Of a stretch of 64,000 nucleotides of DNA, positions 14,884-23,494 are shown piece after piece. The notes below the pieces were generated by a model. The model had not been told where the DNA came from, ran no database searches, and saw only the letters and a program-made list of their open reading frames with translations. The DNA lies in contig CAZVJW010000019.1 in NCBI GenBank assembly GCA_964627535.1, positions 3,084 to 67,083 on the forward strand, given 5' to 3'. Each line of letters begins with the position of its first letter. Position 1 is the stretch's first letter. Both the position numbers and the translations under genes were made by a program. Origin of the DNA: UBA1447 sp964627535 (GTDB lineage Bacteria; Bacillota; Clostridia; Oscillospirales; Acutalibacteraceae).

Positions 14884-16668
14884 ATGTTGCTGTCTGCAGA
14901 AAAAATAACAAAAAGCTATAGTGAAAAAGCTCTATTATACGGTGTTTCCTTTTATCTTAATGAAGGGGATAAAGTTGGTATTATCGGTGTTAACGGCACT
15001 GGAAAGTCAACGTTTCTAAAGATATTAGCGCAGCTTGAGGAACCGGACAGCGGGACTATTTCAAAAAATCCGGGTTTAAAGGTTGAATATTTGCAGCAAA
15101 ATCCAATTTGGTATGAAAATCTCAACATAATGGAACATATTTTTATCGGTGCTACCTCTGAATTTAAAAATTCAAAAGATTATGAGGCTAAAACTGTTTT
15201 AACAAAACTTGGGATAACCGAGTTTGAGAAGCCGGTCAGCCAATTATCCGGCGGGCAAAAGAAGCGTGTTGCGATTGCAACCGCGCTTATCCAGTCCTGT
15301 GATGTTTTAATTTTAGATGAACCGACCAATCATCTGGATAACGAAATGGTTACCTGGCTTGAAAGCTACCTGATGAAGTACACGGGCGCATTAGTTATGG
15401 TTACGCATGACCGTTACTTTTTGGACAGGGTAACAAATAAAATAGTTGAAATCGATAAAGGTAATCTTTACACCTACCAGGCTAACTATTCGAAATACCT
15501 TGAAATGAAAGCGCAGCGCGAAGAAATGGAAATTGGGACCGAAAGGAAACAGCGGAGCTTATTAAGAAAAGAAATTGAATGGATACAGCGCGGAGCAAGA
15601 GCGAGGGGAACAAAAAGCAAAGAAAGAATTGCCCGTTTTGAAGAGCTGAGCGATAAAGTCAACGGTGGTGAAACAGCCGAAAAGCTTGCCATCAGTTCCA
15701 TGTCCAGCAGACTCGGCAAAAAGACGGTTGAGATAAATAACATTTCAAAAGCTTTCGGCGAAACAACATTCATCAGCAATTTTGATCATATTATACCGAG
15801 AGATGCAAGAATTGGTGTTGTCGGCAAAAACGGCTGCGGCAAATCTACGCTTCTGAATATTATTGCCGGCAAACTAGAGCCGGACAGCGGCTCGGTTGTG
15901 TTTGGTGAAACAGTAAAACTCGGATATTTTTCGCAGGACAGCAAAGAAATGGACTTATCCATGAGAGTTCTCGATTATATCAAAAGCATATCCGGGGAGA
16001 TTAATACAAACGACGGTTTGCTGAGTGCTTCGCAAATGCTTGAAAAATTCCTGTTCAACGCCGATTTGCAGTGGGCCACCATTAGTAGGCTTTCAGGAGG
16101 TGAACGCAGGCGGCTTTATCTCTTAAGTGTCATTATGGAAGCACCGAACATACTGCTCCTGGATGAGCCTACCAATGACCTTGATATTCAAACGCTTACC
16201 ATACTTGAAGATTATCTTGATAATTTCAAAGGCGCTGTTATTGCGGTGTCGCATGACCGGTACTTTTTGGATAAAGTTGTCGATACAATTTTCGAGTTTC
16301 AGGGTGACGGGAAAATCAGGAAGTGCCTCGGTGGATATTCGGATTATCTAGCCGGAATTACTGCCGGTGAACCGGAGAAGAAGAAAACGGAAAACAAACC
16401 TGCACCGGTAAAAAAAGAAAAAAGTAATAAGAAACTAAAATTTACATTTAATGAACAGCATGAGTTTGAAACAATAGATGACGAAATTGCTGAACTTGAA
16501 GAGCAGGTGAGTGCGCTCTCTGTTTTAATCAATACCGAAGCCAGTGATTATGTAAAACTGCAGGAAAACATAGCAAAAAAAGAAGAGCTTGAAAAAACGC
16601 TTGAAGACAAAATGGAAAGATGGATTTACTTGCATGATTTTGCAGAAAAGATGGCAAAACCTGAATAA
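14884..16668 (+). CDS. ABC-F ATPase, Uup-like with C-terminal coiled-coil
   Basis: This is a 594-residue twin-ABC protein without membrane segments. Both sites look active: Walker A motifs GVNGTGKST and GKNGCGKST, signatures LSGGQKKRV and LSGGERRRL, Walker B motifs VLILDEPTNHLD and ILLLDEPTNDLD. The inter-domain linker contains IQRGARARGTKSKERIA, typical of the Uup subgroup. A lysine-rich hinge at about 500-520 leads to a coiled-coil (DDEIAELEEQVSAL...) like the Uup C-terminal DNA/RNA-binding domain. Its role is probably in ribosome or nucleoid processing, not in transport. The ribosome site GAGAGG is good. Unlike the first ABC-F gene in this window, it keeps all catalytic residues. Confidence 0.93.
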   Translation: MLLSAEKITKSYSEKALLYGVSFYLNEGDKVGIIGVNGTGKSTFLKILAQLEEPDSGTISKNPGLKVEYLQQNPIWYENLNIMEHIFIGATSEFKNSKDYEAKTVLTKLGITEFEKPVSQLSGGQKKRVAIATALIQSCDVLILDEPTNHLDNEMVTWLESYLMKYTGALVMVTHDRYFLDRVTNKIVEIDKGNLYTYQANYSKYLEMKAQREEMEIGTERKQRSLLRKEIEWIQRGARARGTKSKERIARFEELSDKVNGGETAEKLAISSMSSRLGKKTVEINNISKAFGETTFISNFDHIIPRDARIGVVGKNGCGKSTLLNIIAGKLEPDSGSVVFGETVKLGYFSQDSKEMDLSMRVLDYIKSISGEINTNDGLLSASQMLEKFLFNADLQWATISRLSGGERRRLYLLSVIMEAPNILLLDEPTNDLDIQTLTILEDYLDNFKGAVIAVSHDRYFLDKVVDTIFEFQGDGKIRKCLGGYSDYLAGITAGEPEKKKTENKPAPVKKEKSNKKLKFTFNEQHEFETIDDEIAELEEQVSALSVLINTEASDYVKLQENIAKKEELEKTLEDKMERWIYLHDFAEKMAKPE

Positions 16669-16775
16669 TAAGGAAATTAGATTATACAATTGTAATTGAT
16701 AAACTAAAGTTTTATAATTATATAGACTCATCACACTTATCATCAAAATATTTATATAATCAGGGAGACATTAAT

Positions 16776-17537
16776 ATGATATTCTATTTCACCGGTACAG
16801 GCAATTCCCTGTACGCTGCCAAAACAATAGCAACCGCTCAAAATGAAGAATTGATATCAATTCCCGAAGAGTTTGACAAAGAGGGGAATACATACACCTA
16901 TGAGCTAAAAGAAAAAGAGCTATTGGGCTTTGTATTTCCGGTTTATGCCTGGGCACCGCCGAAAATGGTGCTGGATTTTGTAAGCAAGATGAAAATAACG
17001 GGCGGAAAACCTTATGTATTCGCGTTAATCACTTGCGGCGAAGAGGAAGGTAAAACAACACAAATATTGCAAAAAGCACTTGAAGCGCGAGGCATTATGT
17101 TTAACAGCGCCTTTTCCGTTATGATGCCAAGCAACTATGTTGTCGGTGCTGATGTTTACCCAAAGGAAAGGGAAGAAAAAATCCTTTTAGAAGCGGAGAA
17201 GAAGCTCGCATGTTTTAACAAACTGATTACCGAAAGGCGATCGGGTGTGTTCCAACTTTTGCCGGGCAAAATGCCGGCTTTAAAAAGTGCAATTATTAAC
17301 CCGTTGTTTAACCGCTTCGCTATCGGTACAAAAAAATTCTATGCGACGGATGCTTGTACCAAATGCAAAATTTGCGAAAAATATTGTCCGGTTCACACTA
17401 TAAAGGTGACGGAAAAACCGGTCTGGGGCAAAGAATGTACGCAATGCCTTTCCTGCATCAACCGCTGCCCGGTGCAAGCCATTCAATTCGGTAAAGGAAC
17501 GGTTAACAGGGGAAGATACACACATCCGGATTTATAG
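16776..17537 (+). CDS. EFR1-type flavodoxin-ferredoxin
   Basis: This electron-transfer protein of 253 residues joins an N-terminal flavodoxin-like domain (FMN loop FTGTGNSLYAAK; FVFPVYAWAPPK) to two [4Fe-4S] clusters at the C-terminus. The cluster motifs are CTKCKICEKYCP and CTQCLSCINRCP. This architecture is common in anaerobic Clostridia and supplies low-potential electrons to unknown partners. It lies 11 bases before the GH28-like gene, each with its own ribosome site, so they may be co-transcribed, though no functional link is evident. Confidence 0.9.
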   Translation: MIFYFTGTGNSLYAAKTIATAQNEELISIPEEFDKEGNTYTYELKEKELLGFVFPVYAWAPPKMVLDFVSKMKITGGKPYVFALITCGEEEGKTTQILQKALEARGIMFNSAFSVMMPSNYVVGADVYPKEREEKILLEAEKKLACFNKLITERRSGVFQLLPGKMPALKSAIINPLFNRFAIGTKKFYATDACTKCKICEKYCPVHTIKVTEKPVWGKECTQCLSCINRCPVQAIQFGKGTVNRGRYTHPDL

Positions 17538-17548
17538 GAGATTAATCT

Positions 17549-19006
17549 ATGTCATTAAAATTTTATCCCATCCCGCAGGGTGAAGCGCTGAGTTGCTTAT
17601 ATGAGTTCAGTATTAATGGTCAAAACATGCCTTTGCATGAAGCTTTTGTTTCCGCATATCCGTTTAACCGCCGCTGGCCCGGGCATCAACGGTCATTTGA
17701 CCAGGCCGAGCCTGTTGCCTATATTTCATTTGCAATGGATGAACCGGTGAAAATTACCGTTAAACCGCTGAGAGCTTTTGCTGAGGCAGTTGTTCGCCCA
17801 CTTTCAAAAGGAATTGTGCCAAAAGTTAACGATGATACGATTACTTTCACTTTAACGCAAGCGGGCGGATACACCCTTGAACTTGACGGCTATCACAATG
17901 CTTTGCATATTATTGCCGATCCGATAAAAACATATAACGTTGATTTTACCGGTGAAAATGTTTTGTATTACGGTGCAGGCGTTCATGATGCGGGAATGAT
18001 CACCTTAAAAAGCAATCAAACACTGTTTATTGACGAAGGCGCGGTTTTATATACCACCATTCATTCGGAAGATGCTGAAAACATCAAAATTCTCGGCAGG
18101 GGAATCATCAACAACAGCAAAAATAAAGAAACTATTCTTTTTGAATTGGACAATTTGGGTGACGGCATGATGGATGTCGGCAACAGTGAGCGCTTACATA
18201 CTATCCAAATGACTAACTGCAAAAATATTGAGATTGACGGCATAACAATTCATGATTCACTTGTTTATAATATTGCAATGTTCGGCTGTGAGGATGTACT
18301 GATAGACAATGTTAAGATTATCGGCTGCTGGCGTTATAATTCGGATGGCATCGACCTGCACAACTGCAGCCGCTGTGTTGTCAAAAACTGCTTTGTACGC
18401 ACCTACGATGACTCAATCTGTATCAAAGGTCATGACGGACTGCCGCAGATTTGCGGCGACACGCTTGTTGAAAACTGTGTTGTGTGGTGCGATTGGGGCA
18501 AGTCCTTGGAAATTGGCGCTGAAACGAGAGCCGAGGAGATGAAAAATGTAACTTTCCGGAACTGCGATTTAATCCGGAATTCCTCCGCGGCAATGGATAT
18601 TTATAATGTCGACTACGGTGATGTGCACGATATTGTTTTTGATAATATTCGCGTCGAATATGACCCGGTTTGTCATAAGCCAAGGCTGCAAAAAAACGAT
18701 GAAGAAAGCTACCCTGTTGACCCCAACAGTACCTTCATGCCGTGGCTTATGAATGCCGAAATTGTTAAGCATATGGAATATTCGGAAGGATTAGAAAGAA
18801 GAGGAAGAAATCGCAATATCGTATTCCGAAATATTAATGTGTTTTCTGACAGAATGCCGCCATCACGCTTCAGCGGTTATGATGATGAGCATTTAACCGA
18901 AAATGTCAAAATCATTAACCTTTCTTTGAATGGTAAAAAACTGATAAATCTCAATAAAACATCGTTTTCAGTTGAAACATTTACAAAAAACATAACTATT
19001 GAGTAA
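17549..19006 (+). CDS. Glycoside hydrolase family 28-like beta-helix protein
   Basis: This 485-residue protein is predicted to be a right-handed parallel beta-helix of the polygalacturonase family. The catalytic region reads RYNSDGIDLHNC and then RTYDDSICIKG, matching the NTDG(I)D and DD motifs of GH28. An N-terminal beta-sandwich-like part (about 1-120) precedes the helix. There is no signal peptide or anchor, so it would act inside the cell, presumably on short uronic-acid or rhamnose-containing oligomers. The histidine-glycine motif of classical polygalacturonases is not obvious (SLEIGAETR instead), so the exact activity is uncertain. Confidence 0.82.
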   Translation: MSLKFYPIPQGEALSCLYEFSINGQNMPLHEAFVSAYPFNRRWPGHQRSFDQAEPVAYISFAMDEPVKITVKPLRAFAEAVVRPLSKGIVPKVNDDTITFTLTQAGGYTLELDGYHNALHIIADPIKTYNVDFTGENVLYYGAGVHDAGMITLKSNQTLFIDEGAVLYTTIHSEDAENIKILGRGIINNSKNKETILFELDNLGDGMMDVGNSERLHTIQMTNCKNIEIDGITIHDSLVYNIAMFGCEDVLIDNVKIIGCWRYNSDGIDLHNCSRCVVKNCFVRTYDDSICIKGHDGLPQICGDTLVENCVVWCDWGKSLEIGAETRAEEMKNVTFRNCDLIRNSSAAMDIYNVDYGDVHDIVFDNIRVEYDPVCHKPRLQKNDEESYPVDPNSTFMPWLMNAEIVKHMEYSEGLERRGRNRNIVFRNINVFSDRMPPSRFSGYDDEHLTENVKIINLSLNGKKLINLNKTSFSVETFTKNITIE

Positions 19007-19079
19007 TTTATAAAACATTAGCGACGGTTAACAATATTAACCAATGGTCAATGGTGAGTTTGAATAATTAATATGAAAA

Positions 19080-19121
19080 AGTCAAGAACTATTTTGAAAA
19101 TCATCTAAATAGTTCTTGACT
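19080..19121. terminator. 15-bp perfect inverted repeat before sdpR
   Basis: AGTCAAGAACTATTT pairs exactly with AAATAGTTCTTGACT across a 12-base loop. It ends the GH28 transcript, and its right arm includes the -35 box (19116-19121) of the next operon. It may be a terminator, a regulator site, or both. Confidence 0.6.
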
Positions 19122-19144
19122 CTTTCAACGTGCTGTGCTAAAAT
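19116..19144 (+). promoter_or_regulatory. Promoter of the sdpR-sdpI operon
   Basis: TTGACT (19116-19121) and TAAAAT (19139-19144) have exact 17-base spacing, directly upstream of the operator dyad. Confidence 0.75.
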
Positions 19145-19170
19145 CTATTTAGAACTTAATCTAAATAGAT
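19143..19170 (+). promoter_or_regulatory. Operator dyad for the ArsR/SdpR repressor
   Basis: ATCTATTTAGA-ACTTA-ATCTAAATAGAT is a near-perfect 28-bp dyad overlapping the end of the -10 box and the transcription start. This position and symmetry are what an autorepressor of the ArsR family needs. Confidence 0.7.
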
Positions 19171-19185
19171 TGCGAGGTGTTGTTT

Positions 19186-19467
19186 TTGGGATTTGCTGAA
19201 ACGTTCAAGGCGCTGTCCGACCCTGCGCGGCGTGAAATCCTTATGCTGCTGAAACCGGGTAAAATGACAGCAGGGGATATCGGAAGCCATTTTGACATGA
19301 CCGGAGCAACAATATCCTATCATTTGTCACAGTTGAAAAAGTCCGGTTTAGTTTTTGAGAAAAAATACAAGAACTATATTTATTATGAAATTAACACATC
19401 CGTATTTGAAGAAGTTATGATTTGGTTTACACAATTTGGAGGGAATAAAAATGAAAAAGAAACTTGA
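19186..19467 (+). CDS. SdpR-like ArsR-family autorepressor
   Basis: This is a 93-residue winged-helix repressor. FAETFKALSDPARREIL opens helix 1, and GDIGSHFDMTGATISYHLS is the recognition helix-turn-helix, as in SdpR of Bacillus. No cysteine metal site is present, so it is not a metal sensor. The TTG at 19186 is chosen because GAGGTG lies six bases before it and homologues begin MxFxETFKALSDP. It overlaps the sdpI-like gene by 17 bases. The dyad at 19143-19170 suggests it represses its own operon. The signal that relieves repression is probably linked to the SdpI-like membrane partner, by analogy with Bacillus. Confidence 0.88.
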   Translation: MGFAETFKALSDPARREILMLLKPGKMTAGDIGSHFDMTGATISYHLSQLKKSGLVFEKKYKNYIYYEINTSVFEEVMIWFTQFGGNKNEKET

Positions 19468-20104
19468 CATGAATTTAATGATTACAACCGTTCTTTGCCT
19501 GCTGCCCATTGTATTAGCTTTAATTTTATATGACAGACTGCCGGATCAGATTGCCGTACATTTTGATAATACCGGCAATCCGGATAATTATTTTCCAAAG
19601 GCAGTGGCTGCATTTGGTTTACCGGTTCTTTTTGCAGCTATCAATATTTACACTCATTTTAGGTTAAACAACGAGCCGAAAAGGCAAAACATGTCGTCTG
19701 CTCTAAGGCTGTTTTCAAAATGGACAGTGCCTGTTATATCAATCATTATGATTCCGATAACGTTGTTTATGGCTATCGGTGCAAAGATTAATATTGTAAT
19801 GATTGGCACAGCTGTTACCGGCGTTGTAATAGTAATATTTGGTAATTATTTGCCGAAATGCAAACGAAATTATACCATTGGCATCAAACTGCCATGGACG
19901 TTGGACAGTGAAGAAAATTGGAATAAAACGCACCGCTTTTCCGGTTTTGTTTGGGTTCTGGGCGGGATGGCGTTTATAATCAGCGCTTTCTTTTCTTTCA
20001 TGTATGTTCAATTAGTAATTATTGCGCTGTTGGTAATCGCTCCGTTTGCTTATTCGTACATAATGTATAAAACCGGACTGTCCAACGACAATGAGACAAA
20101 GTAG
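19451..20104 (+). CDS. SdpI/DUF1648-family membrane protein
   Basis: This is a 217-residue integral membrane protein with about six hydrophobic segments. The N-terminal DUF1648 mark LYDRLPDQIAVHFDNTGNPDNYF follows the first helix. The SdpI mark NYTIGIKLPWTL with ENWNKTHRFSG lies near residue 150. In Bacillus SdpI gives immunity to the SdpC toxin and sequesters the repressor SdpR at the membrane. No SdpC-like toxin gene is visible here, so this pair may sense something else. The ATG at 19451 has GGAGG upstream inside the repressor gene. A strong terminator follows. Confidence 0.88.
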   Translation: MKKKLDMNLMITTVLCLLPIVLALILYDRLPDQIAVHFDNTGNPDNYFPKAVAAFGLPVLFAAINIYTHFRLNNEPKRQNMSSALRLFSKWTVPVISIIMIPITLFMAIGAKINIVMIGTAVTGVVIVIFGNYLPKCKRNYTIGIKLPWTLDSEENWNKTHRFSGFVWVLGGMAFIISAFFSFMYVQLVIIALLVIAPFAYSYIMYKTGLSNDNETK

Positions 20105-20128
20105 AAAAGTTAATAAATCTAACAAAGG

Positions 20129-20164
20129 GCCAGTTTGCGGTTGTCTCCGCAAACTGGCTTTTTA
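20129..20164 (+). terminator. Intrinsic terminator after the SdpI-like gene
   Basis: GCCAGTTTGCGG and CCGCAAACTGGC form a perfect 12-bp stem with a six-base loop and a TTTTTAT tail. Confidence 0.85.
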
Positions 20165-20198
20165 TCAGGATAAATCAAAATAAATACTTAAAATATTG

Positions 20199-20256
20199 TT
20201 GACAAACTTTTATGTTGGATGTACCATTGTAACCGACCGAGTCAGTCAATGTAACC
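20199..20256 (+). promoter_or_regulatory. Promoter and likely TetR operator of the ABC exporter operon
   Basis: TTGACA (20199-20204) and TACCAT (20222-20227) are 17 bases apart. Just after it, ACCGACCGAGTCAGTCAAT forms an imperfect dyad of GAC/GTC half-sites, a common shape for TetR-family operators that control such ABC operons. Confidence 0.6.
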
Positions 20257-20278
20257 GTGCCCCAAAGGAGGTTAAGCG

Positions 20279-20914
20279 TTGTATAATAAGTTCGAAGCAC
20301 TTAATGAAGAAAAGCAAATCCGGATTCTGAATTCCGCTTTTAATGAATTTTCACATAAACAGTTTAAAGAAGCCTCAACAGAAGAAATTGCAATTAATGC
20401 CGGGATTTCTAAAGGCGCTCTATTTCAATACTTTGGTACGAAGAAGCAACTCTACTTATATATTTATAATTATGGGTATGAAGTTCTGTTAAAAGAAATG
20501 TATGGCCGGGTTGATTTTACAAACCCGGATTTGCTTTGGCGTTTTAAAGAATCAACTACTGTTAAAATGAGCTTGTATTGTAAGTATCCGACCCTGTTTG
20601 ATTTCATTATGTATTCATACACGAAAGAAAGAGATAATGATATTAAGGCTCAAACAAATAAAGAATTAGAAGCCAGGTCTTTCGAAATGTATGCAAAGAT
20701 GTTTGCAAACCTTGATTATTCGTTATTCAAGGATGAATATGATGCGCAGCATGTTGTTTCAATAATCACATGGACACTGGAGGGTTATGCGAACAAAGAG
20801 TCTGCGAAACTTATAAAAGAAGATTTTGCTATTGATAAATATGAATTATGGATTAAAGAAGTAGACGAATTAATGCGTACGCTTAGAAAAGCATTTTATA
20901 AGGAGGTCAAATAG
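20279..20914 (+). CDS. TetR/AcrR-family transcriptional regulator
   Basis: This is a 211-residue regulator with an N-terminal TetR helix-turn-helix: RILNSAFNEFSHKQF, then TEEIAINAGISKGALFQYFGTKKQLYLYIY. The C-terminal ligand-binding part is all-helical and not assignable. The TTG start has AAAGGAGG seven bases upstream. It is the first gene of an operon with an ABC ATPase and two permeases; its stop is next to the ATPase start. The family logic suggests it represses the operon until a toxic or lipid-like substrate appears. The dyad after the promoter is its probable site. Confidence 0.9.
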   Translation: MYNKFEALNEEKQIRILNSAFNEFSHKQFKEASTEEIAINAGISKGALFQYFGTKKQLYLYIYNYGYEVLLKEMYGRVDFTNPDLLWRFKESTTVKMSLYCKYPTLFDFIMYSYTKERDNDIKAQTNKELEARSFEMYAKMFANLDYSLFKDEYDAQHVVSIITWTLEGYANKESAKLIKEDFAIDKYELWIKEVDELMRTLRKAFYKEVK

Positions 20915-20915
20915 T

Positions 20916-21797
20916 ATGGCAAACGCAATCGAAATCAATAAACTGACTAAGTACTACGGTAAGGCAAAAGGTATTGAAAATGTAACTTTCAATGTTGAGG
21001 CGGGTGAAATATTCGGCTTTATCGGGCCGAACGGTGCCGGTAAATCAACAACGATCCGCACACTATTAGCCCTGATTTACCCGACTTCCGGGGAAGCGAC
21101 AATCTTTGGAATGGATTGTATTAAAAAAGCGCCGGAAATCGCAAAACGGGTTGGTTACCTACCGAGCGAAGTTTTTTATTATGACGGGATGAAGGTAAAG
21201 GATCTGCTGAATTATTCGGCAAGCTTTTATAAGAAAGACTGCAAGAAACGGATAGATGAGCTTGCAAAACTGCTTGATTTGGACATAAACAGAAAAATCG
21301 ATGATTTGTCGTATGGCAATAAAAAGAAGGTTGGTATTGTACAGGGGCTCTTGCACTCACCGGACCTTATTATTCTTGACGAACCGACCTCCGGATTGGA
21401 CCCGCTGATGCAACAGACATTTTTTGACCTGTTGCTGGAAGAAAACAGGCGGGGAGCCGCGGTTTTAATGTCATCCCACATTCTGAGTGAGGTTCAGCGC
21501 TTATGCAGCCGTGTTGCTATCATTAAAGACGGTACAATTATTAAAGTTGAAAAAATTTCGACCTTGCAGGAAGAAAGTTACAAACGCATTAAATTTGAAA
21601 CGAACGACAGCATCCCTCAAGATTATTTCACGGTGAATGGCGTAAATGATTTGAAAGTTGAAGGGAAGACGCACAGCTTTATTTTTAAAGGCGATATCAA
21701 TGTGATGACGGCCAAATTGTCTGCAATTAAGCTGACTAACCTATGGATTGATGAGCCGGATTTGGAAGAAATATTTATGCATTATTACACGAAGTAA
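20916..21797 (+). CDS. ABC transporter ATP-binding protein
   Basis: This is a 293-residue cytoplasmic ATPase subunit. It has Walker A GPNGAGKST, signature LSYGNKKKVGI, Walker B LIILDEPTSGLDP and the H-loop SSHIL. The C-terminal 70 residues form the extra domain seen in exporters of the Bce/NatA-like group. It works with the two permeases encoded directly downstream. AAGGAGG is placed nine bases before the ATG. The substrate is unknown; drug, bacteriocin or lipid export is typical for this layout. Confidence 0.93.
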   Translation: MANAIEINKLTKYYGKAKGIENVTFNVEAGEIFGFIGPNGAGKSTTIRTLLALIYPTSGEATIFGMDCIKKAPEIAKRVGYLPSEVFYYDGMKVKDLLNYSASFYKKDCKKRIDELAKLLDLDINRKIDDLSYGNKKKVGIVQGLLHSPDLIILDEPTSGLDPLMQQTFFDLLLEENRRGAAVLMSSHILSEVQRLCSRVAIIKDGTIIKVEKISTLQEESYKRIKFETNDSIPQDYFTVNGVNDLKVEGKTHSFIFKGDINVMTAKLSAIKLTNLWIDEPDLEEIFMHYYTK

Positions 21798-21815
21798 GAA
21801 GGGGGTATTGAAACG

Positions 21816-22613
21816 ATGAATATCTATAAGCATGAGCTTCGCGTAAACTTCAAAACAACACTAATTTGGATATTTTCATTGTGCGGTATCGTAGCTGTGA
21901 TGATGGCGTTTTACCCGATGGTTAGAAACGATTTGGATAATTTTATGAAACTAATGGATAATTTCCCGCCGGCAATGAAAAAAATGTTTGGTATGGAGAT
22001 GGGCAGCTTTACATCATCAATAGGTTTTTATACTTTTGCATTCACTTATTCAGTACTATTTGGTGCCATTCAGGCTATGAATCTTGGTATTGGCATCGTC
22101 TCAAAAGAAGAACGGGAAAAAACAGCGGATTTCATATTAACAAAGCCGGTTTCAAGAGTAAAAATACTTACTTCAAAACTGCTTTCGGTATTAACCGTTT
22201 TTATTGTCACCAATATCTTCTATTCAGCTGTTTCATTTTTAATTGTAAAAGCTATGGATGAGGGTAATTTTGACACAAAGAAGTTTTTTTTAATTAACGC
22301 TTCATTGCTTTTTCTGCAGATGATATTTTTTTCAATCGGTTTGGTTATTTCAGTATCAGTTAAAAAAATAAAAGCTGTACTTCCGGTATCACTTGGTCTG
22401 GTATTTGCGTTTTTTGCCATATCAGCTTTTGTAGTAACACCTGCCAGTGAAAAGCTCCGCTATATTACGCCTTTTCAGTACTTTAAAACGGAATATATTT
22501 TGCTGAATAGCAGTTACGAGGCGGTCTTTGCCGTTGTTGGTCTTATAATTGTAATAGCCGGAATTACAGCAAGTTATATTTTATATAAACGCAGAGATAT
22601 TCATTCGGTTTAA
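21816..22613 (+). CDS. ABC transporter permease, first subunit
   Basis: This 265-residue membrane protein has about six hydrophobic segments, starting with TTLIWIFSLCGIVAVMMAF. An outside loop with NFPPAMKKMFGMEM follows, then GIGIVSKEEREKTADFILTKPVSR, the cytoplasmic coupling region typical of ABC-2-type permeases. It is a paralogue of the next gene: both share the SKEER/AKEER-type coupling motif and the terminal YILYKRRD/YHFYKKRD. The pair probably forms a heterodimer with the upstream ATPase. Confidence 0.9.
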   Translation: MNIYKHELRVNFKTTLIWIFSLCGIVAVMMAFYPMVRNDLDNFMKLMDNFPPAMKKMFGMEMGSFTSSIGFYTFAFTYSVLFGAIQAMNLGIGIVSKEEREKTADFILTKPVSRVKILTSKLLSVLTVFIVTNIFYSAVSFLIVKAMDEGNFDTKKFFLINASLLFLQMIFFSIGLVISVSVKKIKAVLPVSLGLVFAFFAISAFVVTPASEKLRYITPFQYFKTEYILLNSSYEAVFAVVGLIIVIAGITASYILYKRRDIHSV

Positions 22614-22681
22614 AATGAATAGGGCGTACAGCAAATTTCATACTTTAGGCAGCCGCAGTACGCGGTGGAATGGAGAGTAAA

Positions 22682-23494
22682 ATGAACATCTATATGAGAG
22701 AACTCAGAGCACATAGAAAATCACTTATTATTTGGTCAGTATCAATGTTTTTATTGGTTGTTGGCGGAATGGGTAAGTATTCGGCCACGGTTGGCGCCGG
22801 TGCGGGAAGTATAAACGAGTTAATTGCCCAAATGCCGAAATCTTTGCAGAATCTTATGAACATCGGCGTGTTCGACTTTTCAAAGGCTTTAGATTATTTC
22901 GGTATTTTATTTTTGTATCTTGCTTTAATGGCAGCTGTGCACGCTGTCATGCTCGGGTCAGGTATCATTGCAAAAGAAGAACGCGATAAAACAACTGAGT
23001 TCTTAATGGTCAAACCCGTTTCTCGCTCACAAATAATAACATCAAAGCTTCTGGCTGTATTAACAATAGTATTAATTTTTAATCTTGCAACATATACCGC
23101 ATCATACACTATGCTTTCATATTATTCCAAAGGAATGCCTTTCATTGCCGGGCTGTCAAAACTGATGGCGGCAATGCTTGGGATACAAATTCTCTTTTGT
23201 GTTTTAGGCACTTTTTTTGCGGCTGTAATAAGTAAGCCTAAGTTGTCTTCGGCTGCCGCAACAAGTGTCATGTTAACCATGTTTATGATTTCGGTCATTA
23301 TTGACATCGGTCAAAACATTGCATTTTTGAGATTCTTCACATTTTTTAAATTCTTTGATGCCAAAGCGTTATTAAAAAATATTTTATATCAAGACTATGA
23401 TATTATTGCCTTTGCAATTATATCGGTTGTTCTTTTAACCGGATGTTTATACGGAACATATCACTTCTACAAAAAACGTGATTTGAAAATTTAA
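22682..23494 (+). CDS. ABC transporter permease, second subunit
   Basis: This 270-residue ABC-2-type membrane subunit is paralogous to the previous gene. It opens MNIYMRELRAHRKSLIIWSV, compared with MNIYKHELRVNFKTTLIWI in the first subunit, and carries GIIAKEERDKTTEFLMVKPVSRSQ. The upstream ATG at 22670 is in frame, but the one at 22682 has GGAGAG at proper spacing. Its stop overlaps the stop of mntP on the other strand by four bases, so the two operons converge with no terminator between them. Confidence 0.9.
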   Translation: MNIYMRELRAHRKSLIIWSVSMFLLVVGGMGKYSATVGAGAGSINELIAQMPKSLQNLMNIGVFDFSKALDYFGILFLYLALMAAVHAVMLGSGIIAKEERDKTTEFLMVKPVSRSQIITSKLLAVLTIVLIFNLATYTASYTMLSYYSKGMPFIAGLSKLMAAMLGIQILFCVLGTFFAAVISKPKLSSAAATSVMLTMFMISVIIDIGQNIAFLRFFTFFKFFDAKALLKNILYQDYDIIAFAIISVVLLTGCLYGTYHFYKKRDLKI

